A stretch of 64,000 nucleotides of DNA from CBDCNP01 sp965222425 (GCA_965222425.1 CBDCTW010000024.1:248001-312000); one strand, 5' to 3'. Positions 44,617 through 54,690 are shown, numbered from the stretch's first letter. The notes: generated by a model from the letters alone, not told the origin. Program-made: numbers and translations.

Positions 44617-46753
44617 TCAAGGTTGCTGTAGCGTGCTCCCGGAGACCTCCATCTGGCTCAGGAACTGCTTAACCGCTTGCTGGTTAGGCTCCATCTCGAG
44701 CGACCGGTTGAAGGCTGCCTTCGCTGCATCGATCTTGCCGGAATAGAACTCTGCTTCCCCGAGAGCGTTCAGCAGGCCAATCGACTCTCCGCCGATGCCG
44801 ATCGCCTCGCCGTAAGTGGTAGCTGCCTGCTCATACCGCTCCTGTCGGAAGAGTGCCGGACCCAGCATGGTGGTCGCTTCGAAGTCCTTGGGCTCTCTCT
44901 CCAAGGCTTGCCGAGCCGTTTTCTCACCGGACGCCGGATCACCGGAATAGATTTCTGCTCTTGCCTTGCCCAGGCGCGCCGACTGAAGTGTCGGATCGTA
45001 GTCCAGAGCCGCTTGGAATCGCGTGGTGGCTTTTTCGTAGTCACCCGCCAAAAGGTACTTATGGGCATCGAGGAGGATCTTATCCTCCCTCCGAAGCTCT
45101 TCAACACCCATCGTGCTGAGGCGCCCCATCGGCTGGGCAGTGGGATGGATTTGAAAGTCGATCCGTGCCATGTCGCTAAAGCCGGTGGTCGCTTCCGAAA
45201 GCTCGACTTCCAGCGTGTAGTCCCCGGGTGCAAGAAAGGGACCGGCAAGAATCTTGAGGATGTCGACCGAGCCGTCGGCGGCAGCGATGTCGGGCCGGTA
45301 GCGGTTCGTTTCGTCAAGCACCGTCTGGTCTGCCGTTCGAAGGAGGAACCGCGCTTGGATCTCGAGTGTATCCGTATCCACTTTGTCCTGCGGATAATAA
45401 ACCTGGAAAAATGCCAAGACCCGCTGCGTGAGTCCGAAAACTTGATCGGGCTTCGGATAGATCACCAGTCGGCCAAAGGTATGCGCGAACGGTGCGTCTA
45501 ATGGTACGCCCTGTAAGGAGTCCGCCTTGAAGCCCGCAAACACGCTGCTCACGCTCATCGTGTCGCTAGGAAACGCCGGGACGGAAAGCGTGCGGTTGAG
45601 CGTCGCGATCTGTCGCACTACGAAGTCCCTGGCGATCAGCTGCAGGTTGTAGCGACCGGGAAGCAACGAAAGTTTCCGCTGATAAAGAAAAGGGAATTTC
45701 TGCGCCTGTTCCCAGTCAGATTCTTCTATCTTGAGCTCGGCCGTGTCCCGGAACTCTTCGACGATCTGCCCGTCGGGTGTCGTCACCGTCCCGAAGAGAT
45801 CGATGCGGCCCCGCATACTATCTTTGTACTGATTCACGTGAAGATCTTCGGCCTTGATCTCGAGTGCGATGTGGATATCGGTGAAATCGCCACGACCGCG
45901 AAAATAGTCCGTCTCGAGCTCGACCGAGAGATCCCTGCCGAAGGAAACCTCGGCACTGACCCGTGACGCGATGTCGCGATTGAGGTGCTCGAACGTGTAC
46001 CCGGGTTGAGTAATCAGCATGAGCACTTCTTCGGAGGCGTGACCCGTGTAGCCCGGTCCAATCCCCACCGCGGCGTCCATGATCTCGACGTCGAACTCCT
46101 GCCGCCATTGGTACGGGATTTTGTGGCCAAAGCCGACTTGTGCCGCGATCGCCTTATCGCCGACGAGCTGTTTCATACCATCGAAGACATGGCTATAGAG
46201 CCGATACTCGCCGACTCCGTTTCGCTTGAAAAACATGAAGCGAGGAGCCGTGGGCACTCCGCGGATTTCGAGTCCTTGATACTGCCAGACCTCGAGGGGG
46301 ACGAGACGCTGGGTGTTCGGGTAACGCATGATGTCGCGAGGGGGCCCGACCGCGATGTACATCTGACCCCGCTCGGTGCGCCATCCTTGACGCGCCTCGC
46401 GAAACTTCTGATTCGCTTCCTGCATCCTCTTGTAGTGCTCGTCCTTGAACTCGTTGGCCAAGGTCTCCGGAATCGGATCCCGAACCTCCCAGAAATTCTC
46501 GATGAAGATGTCTCGTTCCCGGTCGGCCCTCAACTCGAGGAACTTCTCCCGCTTCCTTGGAGAGCATGATGTAGACCGCGTCCTTATTGAGGAACGTCTT
46601 ATACTTCTGTTCGAGCTCTTCGGTCTCGTCGGCCGCCGCCGGTATGGCCTGCAAAAGACTCGCGGCGAGAATTCCCACCGCCATTAGAGCGGATGCCAGC
46701 CCGTAGGGGCGTCGATGATCAATATCGAGTCGGTCGGAAAGGGGTGTTTTCAT
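44617..46753 (-). pseudogene. GWxTD-domain protein with TPR repeats, frameshifted near the N-terminus
   Basis: ATG 46753 opens a signal peptide (ASALMAVGILAASLLQAIPA) and ELEQKYKTFLNKDAVYIMLS. The frame is lost near 46556-46562 and resumes as KREKFLELRADRERDIFIEN, carrying the whole 638-residue remainder. That contains the GWxTD domain (GWRTERGQMYIAVGPPRDIM), a beta-rich middle and three C-terminal TPR-like repeats (about 480-625). GWxTD proteins are secreted and of unknown function, mostly in Acidobacteriota, Gemmatimonadota and relatives. The body is well preserved, so a sequencing indel is as likely as a real mutation. Confidence 0.85.
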
Positions 46754-46904
46754 GGCAGGTACAACGCCTCCAGTTCTACGTAGGTCCCTAAAACACAGGA
46801 TAGCACGCGATCGGGCCTCCATCAAACCGAGGGTCTGCTCGCGCGGGCGCTCCGGGTCGGATTTGCGTTTAGGGCTATCTATTGGTAAAAAAGGATCTTA
46901 CACG

Positions 46905-48574
46905 ATGAAGCTCTTCCGTTTCGCCCGTTCCACTAGGAGTGGCCCGTCCGCCCTAGGTAAAAGCCGGTCCGTTCAGGTGGGCAATGACCGCCTTCTCTTT
47001 TTCTTCGTCCTGTTACTTTTGTCGCTCGCGATCGCGCCGATCCCGGTTTTAGGGTTCGCCCAGCGACAAATGGAGCAGGTAACGGTGGTGGGCCCCCGTG
47101 GTCGCCAGGCTATTCCTATTAGTGAGCTCGCCGGGGTCGCGATGGTCCCCTAGACGACCTAAACCGGTTCGTCGGAAGCTCGATCCACACCCATCCCGAC
47201 GGCGCCTCGGCAACCTTCATTGTAGGCAACCGGTCGGCAAAGATTTCTTCCGGCCGTTCGCTCGTGCCAGTCGAAAGCAAGCTCATCCTGCTCTCCGCGC
47301 CGATCACCGTTCGGGCGGGACGATGGTTCGTGCCGCTCGATTTCCTCGAGAAGGTTCTCCCGGAAGTTACTCGACAGAAGATCACTTACGAAGAGGACTC
47401 TCGCCTGCTCGTGCTCGGGGAGGGCTTCCCAGAGCTCAGTGTTCGCAGTTTCCCCTATCCGGCCTACACGCGGATCGTGCTCGAAGCCACTTCTGAAGTC
47501 GACTTTCAAGTAACTCAAGCAGGAGACCAAGTCCGTGTCACCATGCCGGTCGGCTATCTGGAGTCCGACTTCTCGCGCGAGGAGCTTCAGGACGGTGTCG
47601 TGGATAGCATGTCGCTTGGCCGACGGGGGGATGGCTATTTGCTTCTCGTGAATCTCGGTGACAGGTTCGGAACGCTCAAGGCGTTTAAGCTGGATAGTCC
47701 TTCGCGGATGGTGCTCGATCTTTTCCGGAGCCGCGTTCCTACCAGTCCTGAGATCATTTCTCCGCCCGCTCCAGGGCCCGGGTTGCCAACGGATAACACG
47801 GGTATTCTCGCGCCGCCCCCACGCCCGACCGTTTCTGACCGTACTCCGCGGCCCGGTGTCTTGACCACGATAACTCTCGATCCCGGCCACGGCGGCTCTG
47901 AGACCGGCGCTACTGGCCGAAACGGTTTGCAGGAAAAAGACGTAGCGCTCGCGGTGGCGAGGCGACTCCACCGATTGTTAGAGGATCGCTTGGGAGTTCG
48001 TGTTTTGTTGACCAGAGACTCTGATTCGTTTCTTTCTCTGGACGACAGAACAGCTCTCGCCAACAACAACAAATCCGACCTATTCCTCAGCATCCACGCC
48101 AACGCGTCGCCCCGACAGACGGCGCGCGGTAGCGAAGTCTACTACCTCTCTTATCAGGCGAGCGATGAAGACTCTCGCCGACTTGCCGCCACCGAGAATG
48201 CCGGCTTCCAGTACACCATCGCTCGCGGCGATACCGACCTCGAGTTCATCCTTTGGGACATGGCGCAGGCCGCCCACTTGAACGAATCGGCGACCTTGGC
48301 CGAGTTTCTGCAAGACGAGTTGCAAGCCAATCGTGCCGACAACAAGAACCGAGGTATCAAGCAGGCACCGTTTCGCGTTCTCATGGGTGCCACCATGCCA
48401 TCGGCGCTGATCGAGGTCGGATTCATTACCCATCCCGAAGAAGAAAGACGACTCGGTTCTGCCGAGTACCAGGATCAACTCGCGCATGCCATCTTTCGCG
48501 GCGTCGTGAAATACAAAGAGCGCTACGAGCGTACGGTAAGTGTCGGCGGCTCGTCTTCCGGACAGAGACCTTAG
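46905..48574 (+). CDS. N-acetylmuramoyl-L-alanine amidase (Amidase_3), with one-base frameshift near residue 82
   Basis: ATG 46905 starts an N-terminal hydrophobic helix (LLFFFVLLLLSLAIAPIPVL) and ends at TAG 47150-47152 after GVAMVP. One more C in the CCCC run at 47147-47150 would continue as LDDLNRFVGSSIHTHPDGAS into the long frame that ends at 48574. The middle is an AMIN/copper-amine-oxidase-like stalk. The amidase domain (about 295-545) has zinc ligands in LDPGHGGSETG (His), the Glu in NGLQEKDVALAVARRL, and SIHANAS, plus the catalytic Glu in ALIEVGFITHPEEE. It cleaves stem peptides from peptidoglycan at division. A homopolymer error is a good explanation for the frame break. Confidence 0.88.
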
Positions 48575-49225
48575 GTGACCAAGAAAGGTCTCATCGCCGC
48601 AGTATCGATCGCGGTTTTCCTGATCGCGACGATCGTCACGTTGACTTTGTGGCTCTTCGACGAGCCCGGCCCGGAATCCCAGGCGGCCCAAGTGCTAAAC
48701 GACCAGCGCTTGCAGGTTGCTCTCTCCCCCGAAGGCGCTGAAAGCCCTGCCAGGAACGAAGAGCCGGATGTCTCTGCTGAGCGACGCATTCGGGTCACGC
48801 TCTACCTTGTTTCCCGGTCAGGAAAAACGCTCGCGCTCGAGGACAGGGAAATCGCATTGGCGGACTCGGTGCAGGAGCAGGCCAAGCAAGTGGTCCGTGA
48901 GCTTCTCGCGGGGTCTCGCCGAGGCTTGGCTTCCCCGCTTCCGCGAGGAGTGGAGCTGCGGGAGCTTTTCATTACTCCTCAGGGTTTGGCCTTCGTAGAT
49001 TTCTCGCAGGAGCTTATCTCGAATCACGTGGGAGGCACATCTGCCGAAGAGCTCACCGTGTACAGTCTCTCCAACACTTTGATTGCGAACTTTCCAGCTG
49101 TGAAAAGCGTTCAGTTCTTGGTGGAGGGTCGCGAAGTGACCACCTTGGCAGGTCACCTCGATCTCACGATTCCCTATGGGCGAGGACCACGCCGGTTGGA
49201 CCAGGATCAACCGTCCGGTCCCTGA
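48575..49225 (+). CDS. GerMN-domain membrane-anchored protein
   Basis: 216 residues from GTG 48575, the base after the amidase stop. One N-terminal transmembrane helix (SIAVFLIATIVTLTLWLF) is followed by a GerMN domain (about 75-200: RIRVTLYLVSRSGKTLALED, VVRELLAGSRRGLASPLPRG, LFITPQGLAFVDFSQELI, SLSNTLIANFPAVKSVQFLV). GerMN proteins often sit next to Amidase_3 enzymes and probably bind or regulate at peptidoglycan. No lipobox. Intact. Confidence 0.9.
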   Translation: MTKKGLIAAVSIAVFLIATIVTLTLWLFDEPGPESQAAQVLNDQRLQVALSPEGAESPARNEEPDVSAERRIRVTLYLVSRSGKTLALEDREIALADSVQEQAKQVVRELLAGSRRGLASPLPRGVELRELFITPQGLAFVDFSQELISNHVGGTSAEELTVYSLSNTLIANFPAVKSVQFLVEGREVTTLAGHLDLTIPYGRGPRRLDQDQPSGP

Positions 49226-49241
49226 AGCAAAAGACGAGAGC

Positions 49242-49991
49242 ATGAAGCGGGTGGACGGCCGGCGCGCCGACGAGATGCGCCCCATCTCCATCAGTCCACA
49301 TTACCTCCGCCACGTCGAGGGATCGGTACTCATTCAAGTCGGTGAGACCAAGGTCATCTGCTCGGCGACCATCGAATCGAAGGTACCGGCCTTCCTCAAG
49401 GGATCGGGGAAGGGTTGGATCACGGCCGAGTACGGCATGATCCCCCGTTCTTCCGCCAAGCGGATCCCTCGTGAGTCGAGCCGTGGAAGAGTTTCCGGGC
49501 GCACTCAGGAGATTCAGCGTCTCATCGGACGCTCGCTACGAGCAGTCGTAGACTTGAAACTCCTGGGCGAAAGAACGATCTGGATCGACTGCGACGTGAT
49601 CCAAGCGGACGGCGGAACCCGCACCGCTTCCATTTCCGGCGCGTTCGTCGCTTTGTCCCTCGCACTGAGCAAGGCGGTCGAGCAGGGCTCGCTCAAGGTC
49701 TTCCCGGCTCGTGACTTCGTTGCCGCTACCAGTGTCGGGGTGGTCGAAGGAGAGCCGCTCCTCGATCTCAACTACCCCGAGGACTCGAGCGCCGAAGTCG
49801 ACATGAACGTCGTCAAGACTGGTAACGGTCGTTTCGTCGAGCTCCAGGGCACCGCCGAGTCTGAGCCTTTTGATCAGGACCGGCTTTCGGAGCTTTTGAA
49901 GGTTGCCCAAAAGGGGATCGACGGAATCGTCCAGCACCAGAGCGAGGTGCTAGGGCCCTTGAGCTTCCTTCCCTCGACCGCCGAAAGTTGA
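49242..49991 (+). CDS. rph: Ribonuclease PH
   Basis: 249 residues from ATG 49242. 3'-5' phosphorolytic exonuclease trimming tRNA 3' ends. Seen: MKRVDGRRADEMRPI, EGSVLIQVGETKVICSA, ITAEYGMIPRSSAKRI, SRGRVSGRTQEIQRLIGRSL, TIWIDCDVIQADGGTRTASI and DLNYPEDSSAEVDMNVV. It begins 16 bases after the GerMN gene and overlaps rdgB by TTGA, so it is in the same transcript. Intact. Confidence 0.97.
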   Translation: MKRVDGRRADEMRPISISPHYLRHVEGSVLIQVGETKVICSATIESKVPAFLKGSGKGWITAEYGMIPRSSAKRIPRESSRGRVSGRTQEIQRLIGRSLRAVVDLKLLGERTIWIDCDVIQADGGTRTASISGAFVALSLALSKAVEQGSLKVFPARDFVAATSVGVVEGEPLLDLNYPEDSSAEVDMNVVKTGNGRFVELQGTAESEPFDQDRLSELLKVAQKGIDGIVQHQSEVLGPLSFLPSTAES

Positions 49992-50590
49992 AACTCCTCC
50001 TCGCCACTCGAAATCCAGGGAAGGTCCGAGAACAAGGGGCGGCACTCGCCGTTTGTGGAGTGGAAGTCGTCAAATTGGACGATTGGCCCGACCTCGCCTC
50101 ACCCGAAGAACCAGGTCCTACCTTTGTAGACAACGCGGTCGCCAAGGCGATGTATTACCACCGAGCCACGGGCTTGGCCGCGCTCGGCGAGGATTCTGGG
50201 CTCCAGGTCGAAGCACTCGGCGGCGAACCGGGCATCCACTCGGCTCGTTGGATGGGAGAAGAAACATCCTACGACGTCAAGAATGCCAAGCTCATCGAAG
50301 CGCTCGCCGGTCTCCCCGCGTCGAAGCGCAAGGCTCGCTTCGTCAGCACCGCCGCCATCGCGGATCGGGGGACGATCCTCTTCAAGACCGTGGAGACGGT
50401 TGAGGGTCTCATCGCCGAGGTCCCCCGCGGGAACGGTGGCTTTGGGTACGACCCTATCTTCTACTATCCGCCCATCCGTAAGTGCTTCGCCGAGCTCACC
50501 CTCGAGGAAAAGCGTCTCTATGACCATCGTGGCAAAGCCATGGTTCGCGTTTGTGAGTTCCTTGACCGATCGCGGGAATCGGCTCTATAA
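49988..50590 (+). CDS. rdgB: XTP/dITP diphosphatase (RdgB/HAM1)
   Basis: 200 residues from TTG 49988, coupled to the rph stop. It hydrolyses inosine and xanthine triphosphates to protect nucleic acids. Seen: LLATRNPGKVREQGAAL, ALGEDSGLQVEALGGEPGIH, SARWMGEE, VPRGNGGFGYDPIFYYPP and the final YDHRGKAMVR. rph-rdgB is a common pair. The end of the gene contains the promoter for the tRNA cluster. Intact. Confidence 0.97.
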   Translation: MKLLLATRNPGKVREQGAALAVCGVEVVKLDDWPDLASPEEPGPTFVDNAVAKAMYYHRATGLAALGEDSGLQVEALGGEPGIHSARWMGEETSYDVKNAKLIEALAGLPASKRKARFVSTAAIADRGTILFKTVETVEGLIAEVPRGNGGFGYDPIFYYPPIRKCFAELTLEEKRLYDHRGKAMVRVCEFLDRSRESAL

Positions 50591-50591
50591 T
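50562..50591 (+). promoter_or_regulatory. Sigma-70-type promoter for the tRNA cluster
   Basis: TTGACC (50562-50567), 18-base spacer, TATAAT (50586-50591). The tRNA-Pro starts 12 bases further on. The promoter lies within the last codons of rdgB. Confidence 0.75.
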
Positions 50592-50603
50592 AGTTGGTTT
50601 GCG

Positions 50604-50681
50604 CGGGGCGTAGCGCAGCCTGGTTAGCGCGCCTGCCTTGGGAGCAGGAGGTCGGCAGTTCAAATCTGCCCGCCCCGACCA
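50604..50681 (+). tRNA. tRNA-Pro(TGG)
   Basis: Acceptor stem CGGGGCG pairs with CGCCCCG (50671-50677). The anticodon loop CTTGGGA gives TGG, the T-loop TTCAAAT is present and CCA is encoded at 50679-50681. First of three clustered tRNAs. Confidence 0.96.
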
Positions 50682-50744
50682 CGTACTCCGCGCGGGCGCC
50701 CAGGCAAAAAGGCAGCAGGAGAGGAGGCCCGCGGAGCGCTTCTT

Positions 50745-50821
50745 GCGCCTGTAGCTCAGCTGGACAGAGCAGCGGCCTTCTAAGCCGCGGGTCAGAGGTT
50801 CGAGTCCTCTCAGGCGTGCCA
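50745..50821 (+). tRNA. tRNA-Arg(TCT)
   Basis: Acceptor GCGCCTG with CAGGCGT (50811-50817), anticodon loop CTTCTAA giving TCT, T-loop TTCGAGT, encoded CCA. It reads AGA/AGG codons. Confidence 0.96.
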
Positions 50822-50865
50822 GTATTTGATGGGTCGACCGAAGAGTGATGCGCTGGTCGGTCGAA

Positions 50866-50896
50866 CTCAGTCCTCTCCCTGAGGGAGAGGACTGAG
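50866..50896 (+). repeat. Perfect 15-bp palindrome between tRNA genes
   Basis: CTCAGTCCTCTCCCT and its exact complement flank one G. The downstream GTGAGGGTGG extends a sequence form (CTCTCCC...GGGAGAGG..GAGGTGAGGG) seen as an extragenic repeat in many bacteria. No T tract, so it is not a plain terminator. Confidence 0.65.
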
Positions 50897-50918
50897 GTGA
50901 GGGTGGTTTTAAACGTGT

Positions 50919-50995
50919 GGTGAGTGTAGCTCAGTTGGTAGAGCGCCGGATTGTGGTTCCGGTGGCCGCGGGTTCGAGCCCCGTCACTCACCCCA
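50919..50995 (+). tRNA. tRNA-His(GTG)
   Basis: Extra G at -1 (50919) faces C73 (50992), the tRNA-His hallmark. Acceptor GTGAGTG pairs with CACTCAC, the anticodon loop TTGTGGT gives GTG, the T-loop is TTCGAGC and CCA is encoded. Confidence 0.96.
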
Positions 50996-51229
50996 ATCTC
51001 AGTTAGTCGCTCGGCCCCGCCGCCTGGCTAGCTCCAGATTGGCAAAAACGTATTTGGGCGAGCGGGCGACTGCTCAAGGTGTGTTTGTCCACTCGGTCTG
51101 GCCCACTTTGCTCATCTAATTTGGCCCACCCTAAGTTATTGATTAATAAAGACGAGCTGTAAGAAAGCCCCTTTCCTTATTCCGCGGCCGGAACGAAGTG
51201 CAGGCCGCGGCTAGTGAAACCCAACGAAC

Positions 51230-52003
51230 TCATGCCTTTATGGTCTTTTTCTCGCTCTTCAGGGTGCGCCGGAACCGATAGGATTCGGTGCCGGTTTCGA
51301 GTATGTGCGCCTGGTCCGTGACTCGGTCGAGCAGTGCCTTGCACAGGCGGACGTTCGTGAACACCTGGGTCCACTCCGAGAAGGGCAGGTTGGTGGTGAT
51401 CACGAGCGCCGCCCTTTCGCATCGTTCCGAAACCACTTGGAACAGAAGCTCGGCGCCGACATCGGCGAGTGGGACGTAGCCGAGCTCGTCGATGCACAAC
51501 AACTCGTAGCGGGCGTAGCGACGGATCACTCGCGAGAGTTCGTGCTCCTCCCTAGCTTCAACGAGTTCGTTGACGAGTCTCGAGGCCGTCGTGAAGCGAA
51601 CGCGGCGACGTTGCTGGCACGCCGCTACACACAATGCCGTGGCCAGATGAGTCTTGCCTGTGCCGGCATCGCCGAGAAACAGAACCGGCCGTGCATGGTC
51701 GATGTAGTCGCCTTCGGCCAGTTCTCGTATCCGACGGGCGGAGACCTTCGGCGATTGCGAGAAGTCGAACTCCTCGAGCGTCTTCGCTCTCGGTAGTTGT
51801 GCTTCCTTCAGTCGTCTTTGAACCGCGCGGTGTTCACGCTCCTCGACTTCGGCGCTGAGCAGCACGTCGAGGTAGCGGACATAGCTGTGCTCGTCGCGCT
51901 GCGCTTGTTCGGCAATCTTCTGGAACTGCGTTGCCACGCTCGGCATGCGAAGCGTCTTGCAATGCTGACGGATGCTCTGGAGCTCGATGCTCTTCGCGTT
52001 CAC
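51230..52003 (-). CDS. istB: IS21 helper ATPase IstB, copy B
   Basis: 257 residues, identical to copy A (Walker A FLGDAGTGKTHLATAL, Walker B LLCIDELGYVPL). ATGA overlap with istA. Confidence 0.96.
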   Translation of the reverse strand: MNAKSIELQSIRQHCKTLRMPSVATQFQKIAEQAQRDEHSYVRYLDVLLSAEVEEREHRAVQRRLKEAQLPRAKTLEEFDFSQSPKVSARRIRELAEGDYIDHARPVLFLGDAGTGKTHLATALCVAACQQRRRVRFTTASRLVNELVEAREEHELSRVIRRYARYELLCIDELGYVPLADVGAELLFQVVSERCERAALVITTNLPFSEWTQVFTNVRLCKALLDRVTDQAHILETGTESYRFRRTLKSEKKTIKA

Positions 52004-53541
52004 GAGTTCACCTCGCCGATCAGCGCGTTGTAATGGCCAACACCTGGCAAGGAACGTTCGTACTTCGTGAGCTCTCCGAGCTCCACATCGCCAAGAGCCT
52101 GCGCCTGCTCACGTCGAAGAACTGATGATTCGACGAGGTGACGGATCGCCTCAGCATCCGTACAGCCGAGTTCGAGCGCTTGACTCACCGCCTCACGCAG
52201 CTTGTCGTAGCCGTGCTCGCGGCCGAGCTGCACGAGCTCGACCATCTGGCGGGTTCCTTCGAGCTTCCCGTGACGTCGATTCAGCTTGGACCACAACTCG
52301 TCGTAGCTCGTGGGCCACCGACCTTTCTCCCGCCATTGAGCGAGCGGCGTCGAGCCGGCCAACGCTCCAGGCTTCCTGACCAGAACATCCAAGTAGTGCT
52401 CGAGTTCATAAATCGACTGGCTGCGGCCGTAGCAGCGCTCGTGGCGTGCCACGACGTGGCCCTCGTGCCAGATCTCAACTTCCAACGGCAGTAGCTTGGC
52501 CACAACTCGCCGGTCCCGTTTCAACGGAGTCGAGTACCAGTTCGTGCCGACTCGAACGCAGCCTTTCTTGTTCACCTTTGCAAATCGTCGCTCCTCGATA
52601 TCGAACCCCTCGACGGTCAATGGCAACAGATGCTCCCGTTCAAGCTCCATCGCTGTTCCGACAGCATGCTCCTTGCCGCTAATGTGGCGCGTCGCATCCT
52701 TGAGACAGCACGAGAGCAGATACTCGTTCAGCTCATCCCAGTTCGAAAACTCCGGTACCGGCGTCAGATAGTTGCGCCGGAAGTAGCCGACTTCGCTTTC
52801 CACCCCGCCCTTCTCGTTGCCTCGACTCGGATTACAAAACTCCGAGTCGAATCCCCAATGGGAGCGAAACGCCACGAATCGCTCCGTCTGCTCTCGTTGA
52901 TAACCACGCAGAATCTTAGTGACCGCGAGTGACAGGTTGTCGTAGCGCATGCGGCGGAACACGCCACCAAAGAACTCGAACGCATGCTCCTGCGCTTCGA
53001 AAAATGCTTGTTGCGTCGGACGCGGATAGCCGCGATGCAACGCGCCTCCTCCCGCCATGCTTCGGACTACGAGCGTGTGGACCTTCTCGAGCTCACCTCC
53101 GATCCGCGCGTACGCCTCGTACCAGTCCACTTGCCCTTCATCGCCCCACGCGTAGCTCTGCGGAACAAAAATCTCTGTGTCCTTCAGGCCGAGCTCGCTC
53201 TTCCGACGAGCGACGTAGCGACGTACCGTTGATTCGCCAATCTCATGCTCCGGATGCTCGGCGCGCAACCGGGACCAGATACGACGAGCCGTATGGCGTT
53301 GCTTCCGAGGCGCTCGCTTGTCCTCCTTCAGGACCGCGTCGATGAACTCGCGTACTTCCTCAAGCTTCGGACTCGCACGCTCCGCGACTTTACGCTCCGG
53401 CGGTACCGCGCTCTCCAGCGCCTGACGCACCATCCGACGGTGTACTCCGAACTCCTTCGCCACTCCCTTTATCGTTCCTACTCCGTGCTCGTACTCGCCA
53501 CGGATCTGCTCGAACAATCGCACTTTCGCACCCCTTTTCAA
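52000..53541 (-). CDS. istA: IS21 transposase IstA, copy B
   Basis: 513 residues, identical to copy A at protein level. The helix-turn-helix and DDE motifs are as described there. Intact. Confidence 0.96.
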   Translation of the reverse strand: MKRGAKVRLFEQIRGEYEHGVGTIKGVAKEFGVHRRMVRQALESAVPPERKVAERASPKLEEVREFIDAVLKEDKRAPRKQRHTARRIWSRLRAEHPEHEIGESTVRRYVARRKSELGLKDTEIFVPQSYAWGDEGQVDWYEAYARIGGELEKVHTLVVRSMAGGGALHRGYPRPTQQAFFEAQEHAFEFFGGVFRRMRYDNLSLAVTKILRGYQREQTERFVAFRSHWGFDSEFCNPSRGNEKGGVESEVGYFRRNYLTPVPEFSNWDELNEYLLSCCLKDATRHISGKEHAVGTAMELEREHLLPLTVEGFDIEERRFAKVNKKGCVRVGTNWYSTPLKRDRRVVAKLLPLEVEIWHEGHVVARHERCYGRSQSIYELEHYLDVLVRKPGALAGSTPLAQWREKGRWPTSYDELWSKLNRRHGKLEGTRQMVELVQLGREHGYDKLREAVSQALELGCTDAEAIRHLVESSVLRREQAQALGDVELGELTKYERSLPGVGHYNALIGEVNS

Positions 53542-53671
53542 CCGACCCTCCTCTCCGGGTTCTTCCCCGGCTCAGGGTATCGGTCTCGATGGGGTGGGCC
53601 AAATCAAATGAGCGAAATGGGCCAATTCAGACTAGCGAACACACAAGGCTGAGCTCGGGCCAATCTCCCGG

Positions 53672-53701
53672 CCCAATCGTCCGAATTGGGGCTCCTTTTT
53701 T
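53672..53701 (+). terminator. Rho-independent terminator, separated from its tRNA operon by IS21
   Basis: CCCAAT pairs with ATTGGG around CGTCCGA, followed by GCTCC and TTTTTT. Without the IS it would lie about 110 bases after tRNA-His. Confidence 0.72.
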
Positions 53702-53748
53702 GTAGCTCACGGGCTCCCGCAACAAAAGCAGCACTGCTCACGACACGA

Positions 53749-54141
53749 CTAGTCGCAGTGGTTCCTAGCCCCCTGTCCATTCTCGTCGCCGCAGTAGCGT
53801 TGCTCATGTCCTTCTTTTTCTGGGTGGCAGGATGCAACCTGGGGGCAAGCATGAAGGGTCACGCCCTCCGCGAGGTACTCCCTCCACCCCGCTGGGTCGT
53901 GACCGGCCGGGAAGCAGTAGCCCCACTTCGAACAGAGTTTTGGGTCTCTACCGTGGGCAGTCGGGGCTCGCCGCTTGTACTCGTCTTCGCCGTGACTGTG
54001 GCCCTCCTTCTCTGGATCCAGCCCTACTTCCTTGAAAGGCTTTGAAGGCTCCTTTTTTTCCTTGACCTCGCCGGGACTAGCGGCACGGACCAGCGGGGTG
54101 CAGAACAACAGTGACAGGGTTACAACACCGAGGGTTTTCAT
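53749..54141 (-). CDS. Small secreted Cys-rich hypothetical protein
   Basis: 130 residues from ATG 54141, preceded by GAGGAGGGG. A signal peptide (MKTLGVVTLSLLFCTPLVRA, likely cut after ALVRA-like VRA) is followed by a Lys/Glu/His-rich stretch and a C-terminal half with six cysteines, for example CSKWGYCFPAGHDPAGWREY and ACPQVASC. Probably periplasmic or extracellular with disulfides. I recognise no family. It lies alone, convergent with the tRNA cluster terminator. Confidence 0.6.
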   Translation of the reverse strand: MKTLGVVTLSLLFCTPLVRAASPGEVKEKKEPSKPFKEVGLDPEKEGHSHGEDEYKRRAPTAHGRDPKLCSKWGYCFPAGHDPAGWREYLAEGVTLHACPQVASCHPEKEGHEQRYCGDENGQGARNHCD

Positions 54142-54281
54142 TGGCTCCCCCTCCTCTAGATGCTCCTAACCTCTAGCGGCCGGGGAAACTGAAGGGCTGC
54201 AAATGGATTATCTTTTATTCTGAGACTAAACCGAAAGATTTGCAAGCAGCGTCTTGGTAGCACACGTTGTAAATGGCAGAG

Positions 54282-54310
54282 TTGACAGGCAGGGTCGGCC
54301 TAAGTTATTG
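54282..54310 (+). promoter_or_regulatory. Probable promoter of tRNA-Arg(TCG)
   Basis: Perfect -35 TTGACA (54282-54287). A weak AT-rich -10 region (TTATTG, 54305-54310) sits 17 bases later. The tRNA starts at 54323. Confidence 0.5.
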
Positions 54311-54322
54311 AACGGACTAGGT

Positions 54323-54399
54323 GCGCCCGTAGCTCAGCTGGATAGAGCGCCAGACTTCGAATCTGTAGGTCGTAGGTTCGAATCCTACCGGGCGCGCCA
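54323..54399 (+). tRNA. tRNA-Arg(TCG)
   Basis: Acceptor GCGCCCG pairs with CGGGCGC (54389-54395). The anticodon loop CTTCGAA gives TCG, the T-loop is TTCGAAT and CCA is encoded. It reads CGA/CGG-type codons. Confidence 0.95.
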
Positions 54400-54690
54400 A
54401 TTTTTCTTGAGGCACGCCTCCGCAGGATTACCGCAACGCCTAGCAGGTTTCCCAAACGCCAGTCGCAGAATTAGCGGGCGAGGTATAACCAGAAGTTGTG
54501 GATCGCGTAGCTGAGAAAGGCGGCGTATCCTTCCAAGTAGTGAAAACAAGAAACCGGTTTTAGCGAACCGGAGGAAGGAAACGCCACCGATGCTGAGGAT
54601 ACAAGATCCACCGACCGTCACCGGTCACTCGGACGTGGACGCGCCAGCAGGTCCTTGCTCACCGCCGGTAACTGGGTTAGGACCGTTTCC
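54400..54690. other. Region between tRNA-Arg and DUF481 gene
   Basis: No intact gene. A dyad CCGGTT-TTAGCG-AACCGG lies near 54551-54568. A minus frame reads EGYAAFLSYAIHNFWLYLAR before a stop near 54474, like the tail of a lost membrane-associated protein. Confidence 0.35.

Larger units (their letters stand above)
51080..53643 (-). mobile_element. IS21-family element, copy B (2564 bp)
   Basis: Same ends and length as copy A. The 5-bp direct repeat CAAGG lies at 51075-51079 and 53644-53648. It is inserted between tRNA-His and a terminator 29 bases beyond its right end. Confidence 0.95.

Noticed and set aside
50866..50896. Terminator between tRNA-Arg and tRNA-His
   Set aside because: No T run follows the palindrome, and it continues into a common extragenic repeat pattern.
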